A stretch of DNA of 57,883 nt from Anaerolineales bacterium HSG24. GTDB lineage: Bacteria; Chloroflexota; Anaerolineae; 4572-78; J111. The stretch covers positions 1-57,883 of the forward strand of contig JAUCGB010000013.1 in assembly GCA_030377895.1 (NCBI GenBank), in the 5' to 3' direction. Each line of letters opens with the position of its first letter. Position 1 is the first letter of the stretch. Made by a program: the position numbers and the translations under genes. Under the pieces are notes generated by a model. That model worked only from the letters and a program-made list of their open reading frames with translations. It was not told the origin of the DNA and did no database searches. Shown here piece after piece: positions 32,443 through 40,945 of the stretch.

Positions 32443-32513
32443 GGACACGGATAAACGCGGATACACACTGATTTTTTAGGCTTATCTGTGTGTATCCGTG
32501 TTAATCCGTGTCC
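32443..32513. repeat. GGACACGGAT inverted repeat, copy 2
   Basis: GGACACGGATAAACGCGGAT at one end and AATCCGTGTCC at the other; the interior has ACACACTGATTTTTTAGG. The counterpart is at 2884-2956. The rest of the spacer 32117-32663 holds the LCP leader and a GTCGGCGAGACAACGG / AAACGGCCTCGTCCGTTTGG region (32250-32320) with short inverted words. No gene seen. Confidence 0.7.
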
Positions 32514-32663
32514 CTTTTTTCTTCTGTAACAAGTTCAATCTTTTTTTGTCCTGTACTCAGCTTACTGACTGAAAGACTGAACAATATTGGCAATAAACAC
32601 CCTCTTAAAATTTTCAAACCCTTAAATTGACCCTAGTATAAATCTAAAATCAAAGGAATTTCA

Positions 32664-33206
32664 ATGTTAAAGATACACAATACCGCCTTGCTGGTGATTG
32701 ACGTGCAAGGCAAGTTGGCCCAACTGATGTATGACAAAGAAACCATGTTTGCCAACCAGAAACGGATCATTGAAGGAGCGCGATTGTTGGCCTTGCCGAT
32801 TATCTGGGCCGAGCAGTTGCCGGACAAATTAGGCCCGACCACGCCCGAAATTGCTGAGTTACTACAGGCGAGTTGTGAGCCGTCGAGCAAAGTGACCTTT
32901 AGCTGTTGTGGCAATGAGACGCTCCAGAACCAGATTCAACAGGTTGAACGCAAACAGTTTTTGGTGATTGGCATTGAAACCCATGTCTGTGTTTATCAGA
33001 CCACGCTTGATCTTCTGGAGCAAAACTATGAGGCACATGTCGTGACCGACGCGGTCTCTAGTCGCACCGCAGAGAACAAAGCCTTGGGCATCCAGTGCAT
33101 GCATGAGGCCGGGGCGACCTTGACCGGCACTGAAATGGCTCTGTTTGAGTTACTACGTCGGGCAGATCATGCCCAATTTAAGAAAATTGCGAGACTTGTA
33201 AAGTAG
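32664..33206 (+). CDS. Isochorismatase-like cysteine hydrolase (YcaC type)
   Basis: 180 residues, the usual length. Catalytic triad of the family: Asp13 (LLVIDVQGKL), a Lys in SSKVTFSCC and Cys109 (GIETHVCVYQT), with the preceding cis-peptide GIE. These cytoplasmic enzymes hydrolyse isochorismate, nicotinamide or other amides; YcaC-like members have no known substrate. AAAGGAA lies before the ATG. The stop is 13 bp from the FadN-like gene, so the two likely share a transcript, though I see no metabolic link. Confidence 0.88.
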   Translation: MLKIHNTALLVIDVQGKLAQLMYDKETMFANQKRIIEGARLLALPIIWAEQLPDKLGPTTPEIAELLQASCEPSSKVTFSCCGNETLQNQIQQVERKQFLVIGIETHVCVYQTTLDLLEQNYEAHVVTDAVSSRTAENKALGIQCMHEAGATLTGTEMALFELLRRADHAQFKKIARLVK

Positions 33207-33219
33207 GAAGGTAAGGAAA

Positions 33220-35700
33220 ATGACCCAAATTAAATCAATTGCTGTGATTGGCGCGGGGACAATGGGGGCGGCGATTGCCGCGCATGTGGCTAATGCCGGT
33301 TATCCAGTGCTACTGCTGGACATTGTACCCAATAAATTAACTGAGGAAGAAGAAACCAAGGGGTTGACTCTTGAGCATCCGAAAGTACGTAACCGCTTAG
33401 TCTCGGACGGATTTGAGCGGGCCAAAAAGGCAAAACCTGCCTCCTTCATGAGTTCAGAAGCCATGAGGTTGGTCAAACTGGGCAACACTAAGGATGATTT
33501 TGACCAGTTGGCCGAGGCTGACTGGATTATTGAGGCAATTATCGAGAAGTTGAAGCCGAAACAGGCTATGATGGAACGGATTGAGACGATTCGCAGGCCG
33601 GATAGTATCGTCACCAGCAACAGTTCTGGTCTGCCGATGGCTGACATTGCCGCCGGGCGAAGTGACGGATTCAAGCAACATTTTATGGGTAGCCATTTTT
33701 TTAATCCCGTCCGCCGTATGAAATTGTTAGAGCTTATCCCCACTGCCGACACGGATAAAGCCGTTATCGAGGCGATTTCTCTGTTTGGGGAAGAAGTGCT
33801 GGGTAAGGGCATCGTTTTCTGTAATGATACGCCCAATTTTATCAGCAATCGGCTTTTTTCGATAAATAACTGTTACGCCGCCGACTACGCTATTCGTAAA
33901 GGTTACACGGTTTCGGAGGTCGATACACTGACCGGCCCGTTGTTAGGTCGGCCAAAAACGGGAACCTTCCGCCTGCAAGATTTGATAGGCATCGATATCG
34001 TTGCTTCTGTGGCTCAAAACCTGCATGCCCTGATTCCGCATGACCCGTATCGAGATATTTTGGTCGCGCCAGCCTTAAGTAAACTGATTGACGGCATGTT
34101 AAAGAACAAATGGCTCGGTAATAAAACGGGACAAGGGTATTATAAAAAGAGCCAAGATGAGAAGGGAAAACGGGTTTTCTTGACCCTCAACTTAGAGAGC
34201 TTTGAGTATGAAATACCCGACAAACCAAATTTTTTATCGATCAGGATGGTCGAAAAATTTGCTGATTTAGGGGAACGGGTTCGGGCTTTGTTATACGAGC
34301 TATGGGAGGATAAAACAGAAACCCTTACTATTGCTGACATGATTTATACGTGGCCGGATGAACGAGGAGCAAGGTTCGTGCGGGAGATGTTGAGCTATGA
34401 ATTGTCCTACGTCGCGTCCTGCGCTCAAGAAATAGCTCATAATTTAACCAGTATCGACGAGGCGATTCGGTGGGGCTTTGGCTTTGAGGTCGGGCCGTTC
34501 CAACTGTGGGACATGGCTGAGGTCGATAGCATGGTTCAGACGATGGAATATGCGGATAGGCCAGTTGCCCCTTGGGTCAAAGAGATGTTGGCCGCGGGCT
34601 ATGATAATTTCTACCGTATAGAGGATGGCTTGGTGACAGGTTACTATGATTGGCACACTAAACAATATCAAAATATGCATGTTAATCCAAAGCATACTAG
34701 CATAAAGCGACTTCGCAAAGCAAATAAGGTTGTCGAAGAGAACGATAGTGCCACCCTGTACGATACCGGAGATGGGGTGCTACTGCTGGAGTTCCACACC
34801 AAAGCCAACACTATTGACTTTGGCATGCGCGAGATTATGACCGAAACACAGCAAATTCTGGCCCAGAATAACAACTATGTCGGCCTGATGATCGGCAATG
34901 AGGGCAAGCATTTCTGCGCTGGAGCCAATATTAGGGAATTTGTGGTGGACGCGGAACGGGGAAAGTTTGATAATATTCGTAAGTTCATAAACAGCCTCCA
35001 GGAAACCATAATGGGCTTTCGTTATGGTCGTAAACCTGTGGTCGGCGCGGTGCATAGCCTTGCCTTGGGGGGGGGAACGGAACTGATTATGGGCTGTTCT
35101 CGCATTGTGGCCCATGCCGAAAGTTACATGGGCTTGGTTGAGATTGGAGTCGGGCTGATTCCGGCGGGTGGCGGTACAACGGGTTTGGTTGAACGAATCA
35201 TCAGCCAAGCCATGCAAATGCCAGATACCGACCTGTTGCCGTTAGCCAAAAAACTGTTTGAGACCATCGGCATGGCCAAGGTCAGCAGTAGCGCAGCCGA
35301 AGCGTTTGGCTTAGGCTATCTCCGCTCTGGTGATCGAGTGGTCATGAATCGGGATAATCTGCTGTATGAGGCCAAACAAGAGGTGCTGAATCTGGTGGCC
35401 GAAGGATATACGCCCTCGCCCCCACCGATGTTATATGCTGGTGGGCGTGACCTACTGGACGCTCTCAAAATGTGGGTCTGGACGATGCAACAGAGTAACC
35501 ATATTACCGCCCATGAAGCAGTGATTGGGAATGAGTTGGTTTACATCATGGCCGGTGGAGAACTGAGCCGTCCCCAGTGGTTGCCACAACAACATTTCCT
35601 CGATTTGGAACGGGATGCGTTTGTGAAGTTGCTCAAGACGGAGAAGACTCAAGAGCGTATCTGGCACATGTTAAAAACACGCCAGCCGTTGCGGAATTAG
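33220..35700 (+). CDS. 3-hydroxyacyl-CoA dehydrogenase / enoyl-CoA hydratase fusion (FadN-like)
   Basis: 826 residues. The N-terminal NAD-binding Rossmann motif is at residues 10-16 (IGAGTMG). The 3HCDH domains follow (HFFNPVRRMKLLE, NDTPNFISNRL, a second module near 340-450). The C-terminal crotonase domain (~510-740) has FCAGANIREF and the oxyanion-hole segment GAVHSLALGGGTELIMGC, then EIGVGLIPAGGGT. Domain order (dehydrogenase first) is that of Bacillus FadN, not E. coli FadB. It catalyses the hydration and NAD-dependent oxidation steps of beta-oxidation. The thiolase and acyl-CoA dehydrogenase normally next to it are absent. GAAGGTAAGG serves as ribosome site. Confidence 0.92.
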   Translation: MTQIKSIAVIGAGTMGAAIAAHVANAGYPVLLLDIVPNKLTEEEETKGLTLEHPKVRNRLVSDGFERAKKAKPASFMSSEAMRLVKLGNTKDDFDQLAEADWIIEAIIEKLKPKQAMMERIETIRRPDSIVTSNSSGLPMADIAAGRSDGFKQHFMGSHFFNPVRRMKLLELIPTADTDKAVIEAISLFGEEVLGKGIVFCNDTPNFISNRLFSINNCYAADYAIRKGYTVSEVDTLTGPLLGRPKTGTFRLQDLIGIDIVASVAQNLHALIPHDPYRDILVAPALSKLIDGMLKNKWLGNKTGQGYYKKSQDEKGKRVFLTLNLESFEYEIPDKPNFLSIRMVEKFADLGERVRALLYELWEDKTETLTIADMIYTWPDERGARFVREMLSYELSYVASCAQEIAHNLTSIDEAIRWGFGFEVGPFQLWDMAEVDSMVQTMEYADRPVAPWVKEMLAAGYDNFYRIEDGLVTGYYDWHTKQYQNMHVNPKHTSIKRLRKANKVVEENDSATLYDTGDGVLLLEFHTKANTIDFGMREIMTETQQILAQNNNYVGLMIGNEGKHFCAGANIREFVVDAERGKFDNIRKFINSLQETIMGFRYGRKPVVGAVHSLALGGGTELIMGCSRIVAHAESYMGLVEIGVGLIPAGGGTTGLVERIISQAMQMPDTDLLPLAKKLFETIGMAKVSSSAAEAFGLGYLRSGDRVVMNRDNLLYEAKQEVLNLVAEGYTPSPPPMLYAGGRDLLDALKMWVWTMQQSNHITAHEAVIGNELVYIMAGGELSRPQWLPQQHFLDLERDAFVKLLKTEKTQERIWHMLKTRQPLRN

Positions 35701-35803
35701 GCACGAGGAATGAAATGGTAAATGGTGAATTATAAATGATAAATTTGTCCTTTTAGATGGACAGAAAATCATTTATGAGGATTATTTTTCTGGAGTTGCC
35801 TTA

Positions 35804-35893
35804 CTTGCTACCCGACAAACTGGTTTGGGGAAGGCTAAAACAGGAACACGGAGTTAATTAGTTTTGGCTAACTTTTCTGTCGGGCACGAAGAC
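35804..35893 (+). repeat. TACCCGACA element, copy i
   Basis: It begins CTTGCTACCCGACAAAC and ends TGTCGGGCACGAAG, an imperfect terminal inverted repeat. The interior has GGCTAAAACAGGAACACGG and TTAATTAGTTTTGGCTAA. TGCCTTA flanks both sides (35797-35803 and 35894-35900), a possible 7-bp target duplication. Same orientation as 37373-37469. Confidence 0.65.
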
Positions 35894-35998
35894 TGCCTTA
35901 TCAAAACTTTTGTGGGGATATAGAGAAATGTTTTGGTTTTGTGGGGAATTGACCGTCGGCATGGTTCAAACAAAAGGAAATCAACTTTACAAATTATG

Positions 35999-36186
35999 CT
36001 GATGCTAACTTTTTCTTTGGTTTAGCCGGAATCAACACTACAACGGATACTTAACTACGGAACGGATGGTCTTCATCCATATATAATTACTGTAAATGGT
36101 AAAAAATCTCGTTATTGGCAGAATATATCCGTTGAGTTTTGAAGTATCCGCTGTAGTGTTCCCGCCAAAGATTCCGTTAGCGTCAG
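35999..36186 (-). mobile_element. MITE-like element, copy C (188 bp, 8-bp TSD)
   Basis: It runs from CTGATGCTAAC to ...TTAGCGTCAG and is flanked on both sides by AAATTATG (35991-35998 and 36187-36194). It is closely similar to copy B at both ends; the centre differs. It is followed at about 36210-36290 by a GTAGGGGCGAG...CACCCTAC segment related to the repeat at 57647-57710. Confidence 0.9.
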
Positions 36187-36378
36187 AAATTATGCGTGGT
36201 GATGGGTTACGTAGGGGCGAGGTAAGGCGGCAACCATGACCGTTTGCGGGACGTAGAACGTCATCCGCCTCCCTCCACCCTACGCTTCATCGCAATTTAT
36301 CAGCAATTTGCAAAAATTATTCACCTCAAAATGAACCATGCCTTATCATCCAACCATTGGGCGTTTTGATTGGAATGA

Positions 36379-36519
36379 TTAGTTGTATCGCCCATGCACT
36401 GCTTCATCTTCTTGGTGCATGGTGATTTTTCCGGGAGTGCGAAATACACCTCGTTCTTGTTGGGCATAACCAAATACGCATAACATCAGCACCATAATAA
36501 CAAAAAATAATATTTCCAT
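36379..36519 (-). CDS. Small single-span membrane protein, 46 residues
   Basis: A short minus-strand frame with a strong AAGGAG site (36528-36533) 8 nt before its ATG. The product starts MEILFFVIMVLMLCVFGYAQ, a membrane helix or signal peptide, followed by a short charged segment (QQERGVFRTPGKITMHQED...) ending in RYN. No family recognised. It is the only convincing gene in the 1.8-kb gap 35701-37494, which otherwise consists of repeats. The real ribosome site and hydrophobic start argue for translation. Confidence 0.6.
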   Translation of the reverse strand: MEILFFVIMVLMLCVFGYAQQERGVFRTPGKITMHQEDEAVHGRYN

Positions 36520-36579
36520 AACCTACTCTCCTTAAAATAACGATAATTGATCTGTTTTGAGGTAATCATTCAACCCCCT

Positions 36580-36604
36580 TGTTCCCAAACTGGGTTTGGG
36601 AACA
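36580..36604. repeat. TGTTCCCAAAC hairpin
   Basis: TGTTCCCAAACT / GGTTTGGGAACA pairs almost perfectly. It is nearly identical to the hairpin at 28485-28509. It lies upstream of the 46-residue small ORF. 36605-37086 shows no gene I can support; a 71-codon GTG-start frame at 36770 lacks a ribosome site or family resemblance. Confidence 0.65.
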
Positions 36605-37086
36605 CAATTGCTTAAGAGGAATCGACAAATTTTTAAAAATTTATATGGATATACCGAGGGAGCGTGAGAATAAATCCCCACGCAGAGAACTTCAAATCTG
36701 CTAAAGCAACAGGCTTCAGCCTATTTGCATGTCTGAGCCAGAAAATCGCCAGTATACGGAACTCTTGCTGTGAGCGTTTCAGTTATGGGTGAAAAGCATA
36801 ACAAGAGAAAGCCTAATATAGGCGGTTGCGTGAAAAAGTCTTCAATCTCTTGGCCAAGTCGAACAGGGAAATTGCTAATTGAAGCCAGCATCCTCAAACA
36901 TAATTGCCAAGATGTTCATAATCTGATATGTTCAGTTGCAATGGAGGTTTATCAAGATGCAACTGAACTTATTAATCTACGCTAATGTTTTTTTATTACT
37001 CATCCTCGGCTATCTATCGGGAATTTCTCCAGAGCCGAATACGCTCCAACAGAGCACGATGTTCAGATAATGTTTTGGAGTTCGAG

Positions 37087-37115
37087 ACCCTAAAGGTTTT
37101 AGAAACCTTTAGGGT
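37087..37115. repeat. SKTFRV-type palindrome, intergenic copy
   Basis: ACCCTAAAGGTTTTAGAAAC followed by CTTTAGGGT, the same palindrome found inside the kinase gene at 6601-6629, here in non-coding DNA. It is flanked by TTCAGATAATGTTTT and AAAACTTTATCTGAA, an outer inverted repeat suggesting a larger hairpin of about 100 bp (roughly 37063-37147). Confidence 0.75.
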
Positions 37116-37372
37116 ATGTCCGTCCGAGTGAAAAACTTTATCTGAAAGACTATAGATGTCTGGAATGAACGTCGTCGGTCGAGACGTGGTTCTCGATGTC
37201 GTGCTAGGCGCAGTCGTCGTCACCAGTCAATGATATGGGTCTACATGTTCCAACTCAAAATTAGGCGGATTATATCATGCTAGTAAATTTTGTGCATTTA
37301 TTTACATGGATGATTGATTGGACAACAAATTCGACTTTAGCTTTTGTAAAACTCTTTAATACTCAAAATCGC

Positions 37373-37469
37373 CTTGCTACCCGACAAGTGATTTAGGGAA
37401 GGCTAAAACAGGAACACAGAGGAACTCTGAGCTAATTAGTTCAGGCTAAATATTCTGCCGGGTACTAAG
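37373..37469 (+). repeat. TACCCGACA element, copy ii
   Basis: CTTGCTACCCGACA at the left and TGCCGGGTACTAAG at the right; the interior shares GGGAAGGCTAAAACAGGAAC and CTAATTAGTTCAGGCTAA with copy i. It ends 50 bp before the glycosyltransferase start at 37519. Copy iii, on the other side of that gene, is inverted. Confidence 0.7.
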
Positions 37470-37518
37470 GCTGATATATAGCCACACATACCCAATGATT
37501 TGGGACAAAAAGAACGCC

Positions 37519-40500
37519 ATGAATCTTGACACCCCATCACGCCAGCATGCCTTACGCCTCGACCTGCTACTCCTGCTAATCTGCCTCGGCTTGGCCCTGC
37601 TCGTCCGTCTCCCCAACTTGACCAGTTTTCTGACCGCCGACGAAGCCCGCTCATGGTATGGTCGCTCCATCATCTTCCTTGATGCCCTCAGCCGAGGGGA
37701 TTGGGCCAACACTGCCCCCAGTAGTGAGGTGGCCTATCTGGAAAATCTGTCTCTCAGCCCTGCGCCGGGAGTAACCACCATGTGGGCCGGAGCCATCGGT
37801 CTGTTGATTGAATACATTCGGCAGGGCATGCCCATGCCGCTGACCGAGTTTCTCCAAACCATCCCCTTTGACCCGCTCGACCCGTCCATTCTAATCCCCC
37901 TACGCTTGCCCGGCCTACTCATGGCGACGATTGCCGTTGGCCTAACTTTTTGGTGGAGTCGCCCCCTCATCGGAAGCATGGGCGCGTTGCTTGTCGCCAG
38001 TCTCATCGCCCTTGACCCGTTCCATCTAGCCCTGAGCCGTGTCTTGGGACATGATGCACTAGTGGCGACCTTTATGTGGCTGTCGTTGCTGACTTTTCTG
38101 CGCCACCAGACTCAAAAAATTTCTAAAACCTTTAGAGTTTTAAACTTTAAACATCTCATTCTATCGGGTCTGTTTGGGGGACTAGCTGTTCTCTCCAAAT
38201 ATCCGGCCCTCTTTTTGGGGGCGTTTGTTGGCTTGATGTTGCTGATGCGCTACTTGAGCCGCGCAAGTTTCCAGCCTACCGCAGACAAGATGTCTGCGCT
38301 CGGTTATGTCATCCGCGACCTGCTGATATGGTCATGCGCCCTGCTAATCCCCATCATTTTTATTTGGCCGGCCATGTGGGTTGACCCGATTATGCTCCCC
38401 TTCGACATCATCAGTGATGCCCTGCGAGCCTCCGGCAATGCCCATCAAAAAGGTAGTTTTTTTCTCAATCAACCCGTGCCTGACCCCGGCCCACTTTACT
38501 ATCTACTGGTGGCGATATTCCGAACCTCACCAGTGGTCATAATCGGATTGCTCGGTTTGCCCCTTATCTTTTGGCAATGTAACGAGGCCAAAAAAATAAA
38601 TGCCTCTCGCGGAGACGCTGAGGTACAGAGAAAGGGTAGTCCTGCACAAGTAGTGATGGCAGAATCCGGAATGCAAGGCTTGCAAAGCGAGCTTTGTCCG
38701 CCGTCAAATGTTATGGCGTTGCTAATGTATATCCTGCTCTACACCCTACTAGTTACTTATGGCGGCAAAAAACAAGACCGTTATCTCTTACCGATTTTTC
38801 CGGCCTTGAGCATGCTGGCGACGATGGGGTATCTACAAATGTGGGAGTTGATAGCTCAGACCCTAAAGGTTTCTGGAATCTCTAGGGGCTATCTCGGCCT
38901 GATTCTGCTGATACAACTCGGCCTGATATGGCCCTATCACCCGTACTATTTTACCTACTACAACCCCATGTTCGGTGGGCCGACGGTGGCCGCGCAGGTC
39001 ATGCAAGTCGGTTGGGGTGAGGGACTGAACGAAGCGGCAGAGTTTCTGAATGGCCTGCCGGAGATAGAATCGAAGCAGGCCGTCTCATGGTACAGCACCA
39101 CCTTCGAGCCATACTTCGAGGGGCAGACTATCTACAAAATCAACGAGGCCAAACTGTCGCGTAGCCCCAAACCGGCCTTGGCGGCAAATTATGTCATTCT
39201 CTATATCAACCAGATTCAACGTCGGCTTCCCTCTGATGGAGCGTTGGCCTATTTTCAACAAGGTGAACCGCTCCACCGCGTCAGTCTGAATGGCCTGGAT
39301 TATGTATGGGTCTATCCTGCGCCGAGAGTGTCTCACATCATGCAAAACCAAACACGGTTAGTGGGGCAGGCAGAACTACTCGGCCTTGAATGGCTCGACG
39401 AGCATGGGCATGGAAAACGACTAGAGGCGATTCCATCCGGCACAGTGCCAACACTTCGCCTATATTGGGAGTGGCAGGGCAAAATTGAGGCCGACATGTT
39501 GGGGCTGAGTGTGGTTGATGAGGCCGGACACACGGTCGGCTGGGGCAGTCTGATTAGCTCGACGGAACGCAGTCTAGTCAAACAAGAGGGCGCGATTGTG
39601 GTCAGCGATTACGCCATGCCGATTTCTCCAGCTACTCAGCCCGGACAATATTACCTCAAGGCATGGCTAAATCGGGCTGAAACGGGCGAGCGTATCGGCG
39701 ATTTTTCGTTTGAGGGTGGAGATAATTTAGTCATCATCGCGCCCCCCTCTACGCCAACTATGCCTGATGATATTGAGATTCAAATGCCCATAAAATCGGA
39801 TTTGGTTCTGCTGACTCTATTTGGCTACAATTTTAATTATGATCTGTGGCAACCGTCTGAAACTCGCCCGCTAGAACTGATTTGGGGCAAAGCCAGCCCG
39901 CCCATTGTTCCAGCGGGCCTTGAGGCGCGCCTAACCCTAATTCCTCAACAGAGTGATGACCATGTTATCAGCCATAGTTTCGACTTACCCTTCATCTATC
40001 CGCCCGACCAATGGCAGTCCGGCGACCTGTTTCGGCAACAGGTTGAGTTGACCATGCCGACCTATCTGCCCTCCGGTGAGTATGATCTCCAGATTGAGTT
40101 GGGGGCAGAAAACCAAATTATCGGACAAATCGAGGTCGGCGGACGGTCACGTTCCTTCATCAAACCGGAGATACCATCACTCCTAACGGCGCAACTAGAC
40201 GACACAATAATCCTATTAGGCTACCAACTAAATTCAACCAGCCTAAGTGCTGAAACTTCGCTTGACCTGACCCTCTTTTGGCAAGCCCTCGACACGCCAG
40301 CCGCCGACTATACCGTGTTTGTCCAACTGTTGAACAGTCAGAATCAGGTCATGGCCCAACGAGATAGTCAACCCCAATCCGGATCCGCCCCGACCAGCAG
40401 TTGGGCCACCGGCGAGATAGTCAGCGACAGCTACACCCTCACCGTTGAGCCGACAACGAGCGAAACCTATCGCCTGATTGTCGGCATGTATCGACCCGAC

Positions 40501-40581
40501 ACCGGCGAGCGGCTACCTACTAATGAAGAGGGCAATGAAGGGGACGTTGTGACCTTAATGAATGGGCGAATGGGCGAATAG
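37519..40581 (+). CDS. GT-C (ArnT/PMT-like) membrane glycosyltransferase with beta-sandwich tail
   Basis: 1020 residues from the ATG at 37519; an in-frame ATG at 37495 lies against the upstream repeat. About 11 membrane helices fill the N-terminal half. The GT39-type acidic pair is Asp41-Glu42 (FLTADEARSW), in the first outer loop. The C-terminal ~450 residues are soluble, with three beta-sandwich modules including LDLTLFWQALDTPAADYTVF and GSAPTSSWATGEIV. Likely transfers a sugar from a polyprenyl-phosphate donor. Three dispersed repeats are translated within it: SKTFRVLN at 38110-38139, a stretch from SRGDAEVQRKG to QSELCPPS at about 38600-38705, and a degenerate LKVSGISRG at 38860-38889. 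The last codons (MNGRMGE) come from AATGGGCGA nonamers. Confidence 0.85.
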   Translation: MNLDTPSRQHALRLDLLLLLICLGLALLVRLPNLTSFLTADEARSWYGRSIIFLDALSRGDWANTAPSSEVAYLENLSLSPAPGVTTMWAGAIGLLIEYIRQGMPMPLTEFLQTIPFDPLDPSILIPLRLPGLLMATIAVGLTFWWSRPLIGSMGALLVASLIALDPFHLALSRVLGHDALVATFMWLSLLTFLRHQTQKISKTFRVLNFKHLILSGLFGGLAVLSKYPALFLGAFVGLMLLMRYLSRASFQPTADKMSALGYVIRDLLIWSCALLIPIIFIWPAMWVDPIMLPFDIISDALRASGNAHQKGSFFLNQPVPDPGPLYYLLVAIFRTSPVVIIGLLGLPLIFWQCNEAKKINASRGDAEVQRKGSPAQVVMAESGMQGLQSELCPPSNVMALLMYILLYTLLVTYGGKKQDRYLLPIFPALSMLATMGYLQMWELIAQTLKVSGISRGYLGLILLIQLGLIWPYHPYYFTYYNPMFGGPTVAAQVMQVGWGEGLNEAAEFLNGLPEIESKQAVSWYSTTFEPYFEGQTIYKINEAKLSRSPKPALAANYVILYINQIQRRLPSDGALAYFQQGEPLHRVSLNGLDYVWVYPAPRVSHIMQNQTRLVGQAELLGLEWLDEHGHGKRLEAIPSGTVPTLRLYWEWQGKIEADMLGLSVVDEAGHTVGWGSLISSTERSLVKQEGAIVVSDYAMPISPATQPGQYYLKAWLNRAETGERIGDFSFEGGDNLVIIAPPSTPTMPDDIEIQMPIKSDLVLLTLFGYNFNYDLWQPSETRPLELIWGKASPPIVPAGLEARLTLIPQQSDDHVISHSFDLPFIYPPDQWQSGDLFRQQVELTMPTYLPSGEYDLQIELGAENQIIGQIEVGGRSRSFIKPEIPSLLTAQLDDTIILLGYQLNSTSLSAETSLDLTLFWQALDTPAADYTVFVQLLNSQNQVMAQRDSQPQSGSAPTSSWATGEIVSDSYTLTVEPTTSETYRLIVGMYRPDTGERLPTNEEGNEGDVVTLMNGRMGE
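38110..38139. repeat. SKTFRV-type palindrome inside the glycosyltransferase gene
   Basis: ACTCAAAAAATTTCTAAAAC then CTTTAGAGTTT, read in frame as QKISKTFRVLN at a cytoplasmic loop. The frame is the same as in the kinase gene copy, although the two genes are unrelated. Confidence 0.78.
38634..38700. repeat. GCAAAGCGAGCTTT repeat inside the glycosyltransferase gene
   Basis: GGGTAGTCCTGCAC, then ATCCGGAATGCAAGGCTTGC and AAAGCGAGCTTTG. It is a coding copy of the hairpin repeat at 872-961. Just upstream (38600-38633) is a second repeat-like word, CTCTCGCGGAGACGCTGAGG. Together they encode a polar loop between membrane helices. Confidence 0.7.
38860..38889. repeat. Degenerate SKTFRV-type palindrome inside the glycosyltransferase gene
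   Basis: ACCCTAAAGGTTTCTGGAAT then CTCTAGGGGC, in frame as TLKVSGISRG. The left half matches the kinase-gene copy exactly; the right half has diverged. Confidence 0.6.
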
Positions 40582-40595
40582 CAAATGGGCGGATT

Positions 40596-40765
40596 TGTTT
40601 CATCTTACCCGACAAAACGTTTAGCCAAAACTAATTAACACAGAGGAACACGGAAATTTACAGAGAAAAAGCGATTTATTTTTTCCTCTGTGTCCCTCTG
40701 TGCGTCTCTGTGAAACTCTGTGTTCCTGTTTTAGTCTTCCCTAAGCCAGTTTGTCGGGTAGCAAG
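40596..40765 (-). repeat. TACCCGACA element, copy iii (inverted, long form)
   Basis: CTTACCCGACAAAACG at the left and TTTGTCGGGTAGCAAG at the right. It carries a central ACACAGAGGAACACGG ... CTCTGTGTTCCTG hairpin that is partly missing from copies i and ii. It starts 14 bp after the glycosyltransferase stop. The remainder to 40945 is AT-rich with ATTCGCATATT words and the ABC operon leader (TATAAT at 40876). Confidence 0.7.
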
Positions 40766-40945
40766 TTTATCTTCAACTTTAACTCTTTGGTTTTTGCGCC
40801 AAACTGCATTGATTTCGCATATTTACATATTCGCATATTCGCCATTCCCTATTCGTCAAATTAGAGATACATGATATAATAGTAATAGCAGACAATAAAC
40901 CATTAGCACAAACAAAAAAATCACGGTTATCTCTGCAAATCCACA

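Noticed and set aside
36770..36985. 71-codon GTG-start frame
   Set aside because: No ribosome site, no recognisable family, and the surrounding DNA is repeat-like and AT-rich.
37014..37223. 69-codon minus-strand frame
   Set aside because: Half of it is the translated SKTFRV palindrome and its outer inverted repeat; no ribosome site.
35701..37494. A hidden large pseudogene in the 1.8-kb gap
   Set aside because: All six frames are broken, and most of the stretch is accounted for by MITE copy C, TACCCGACA elements, hairpins and one small ORF.
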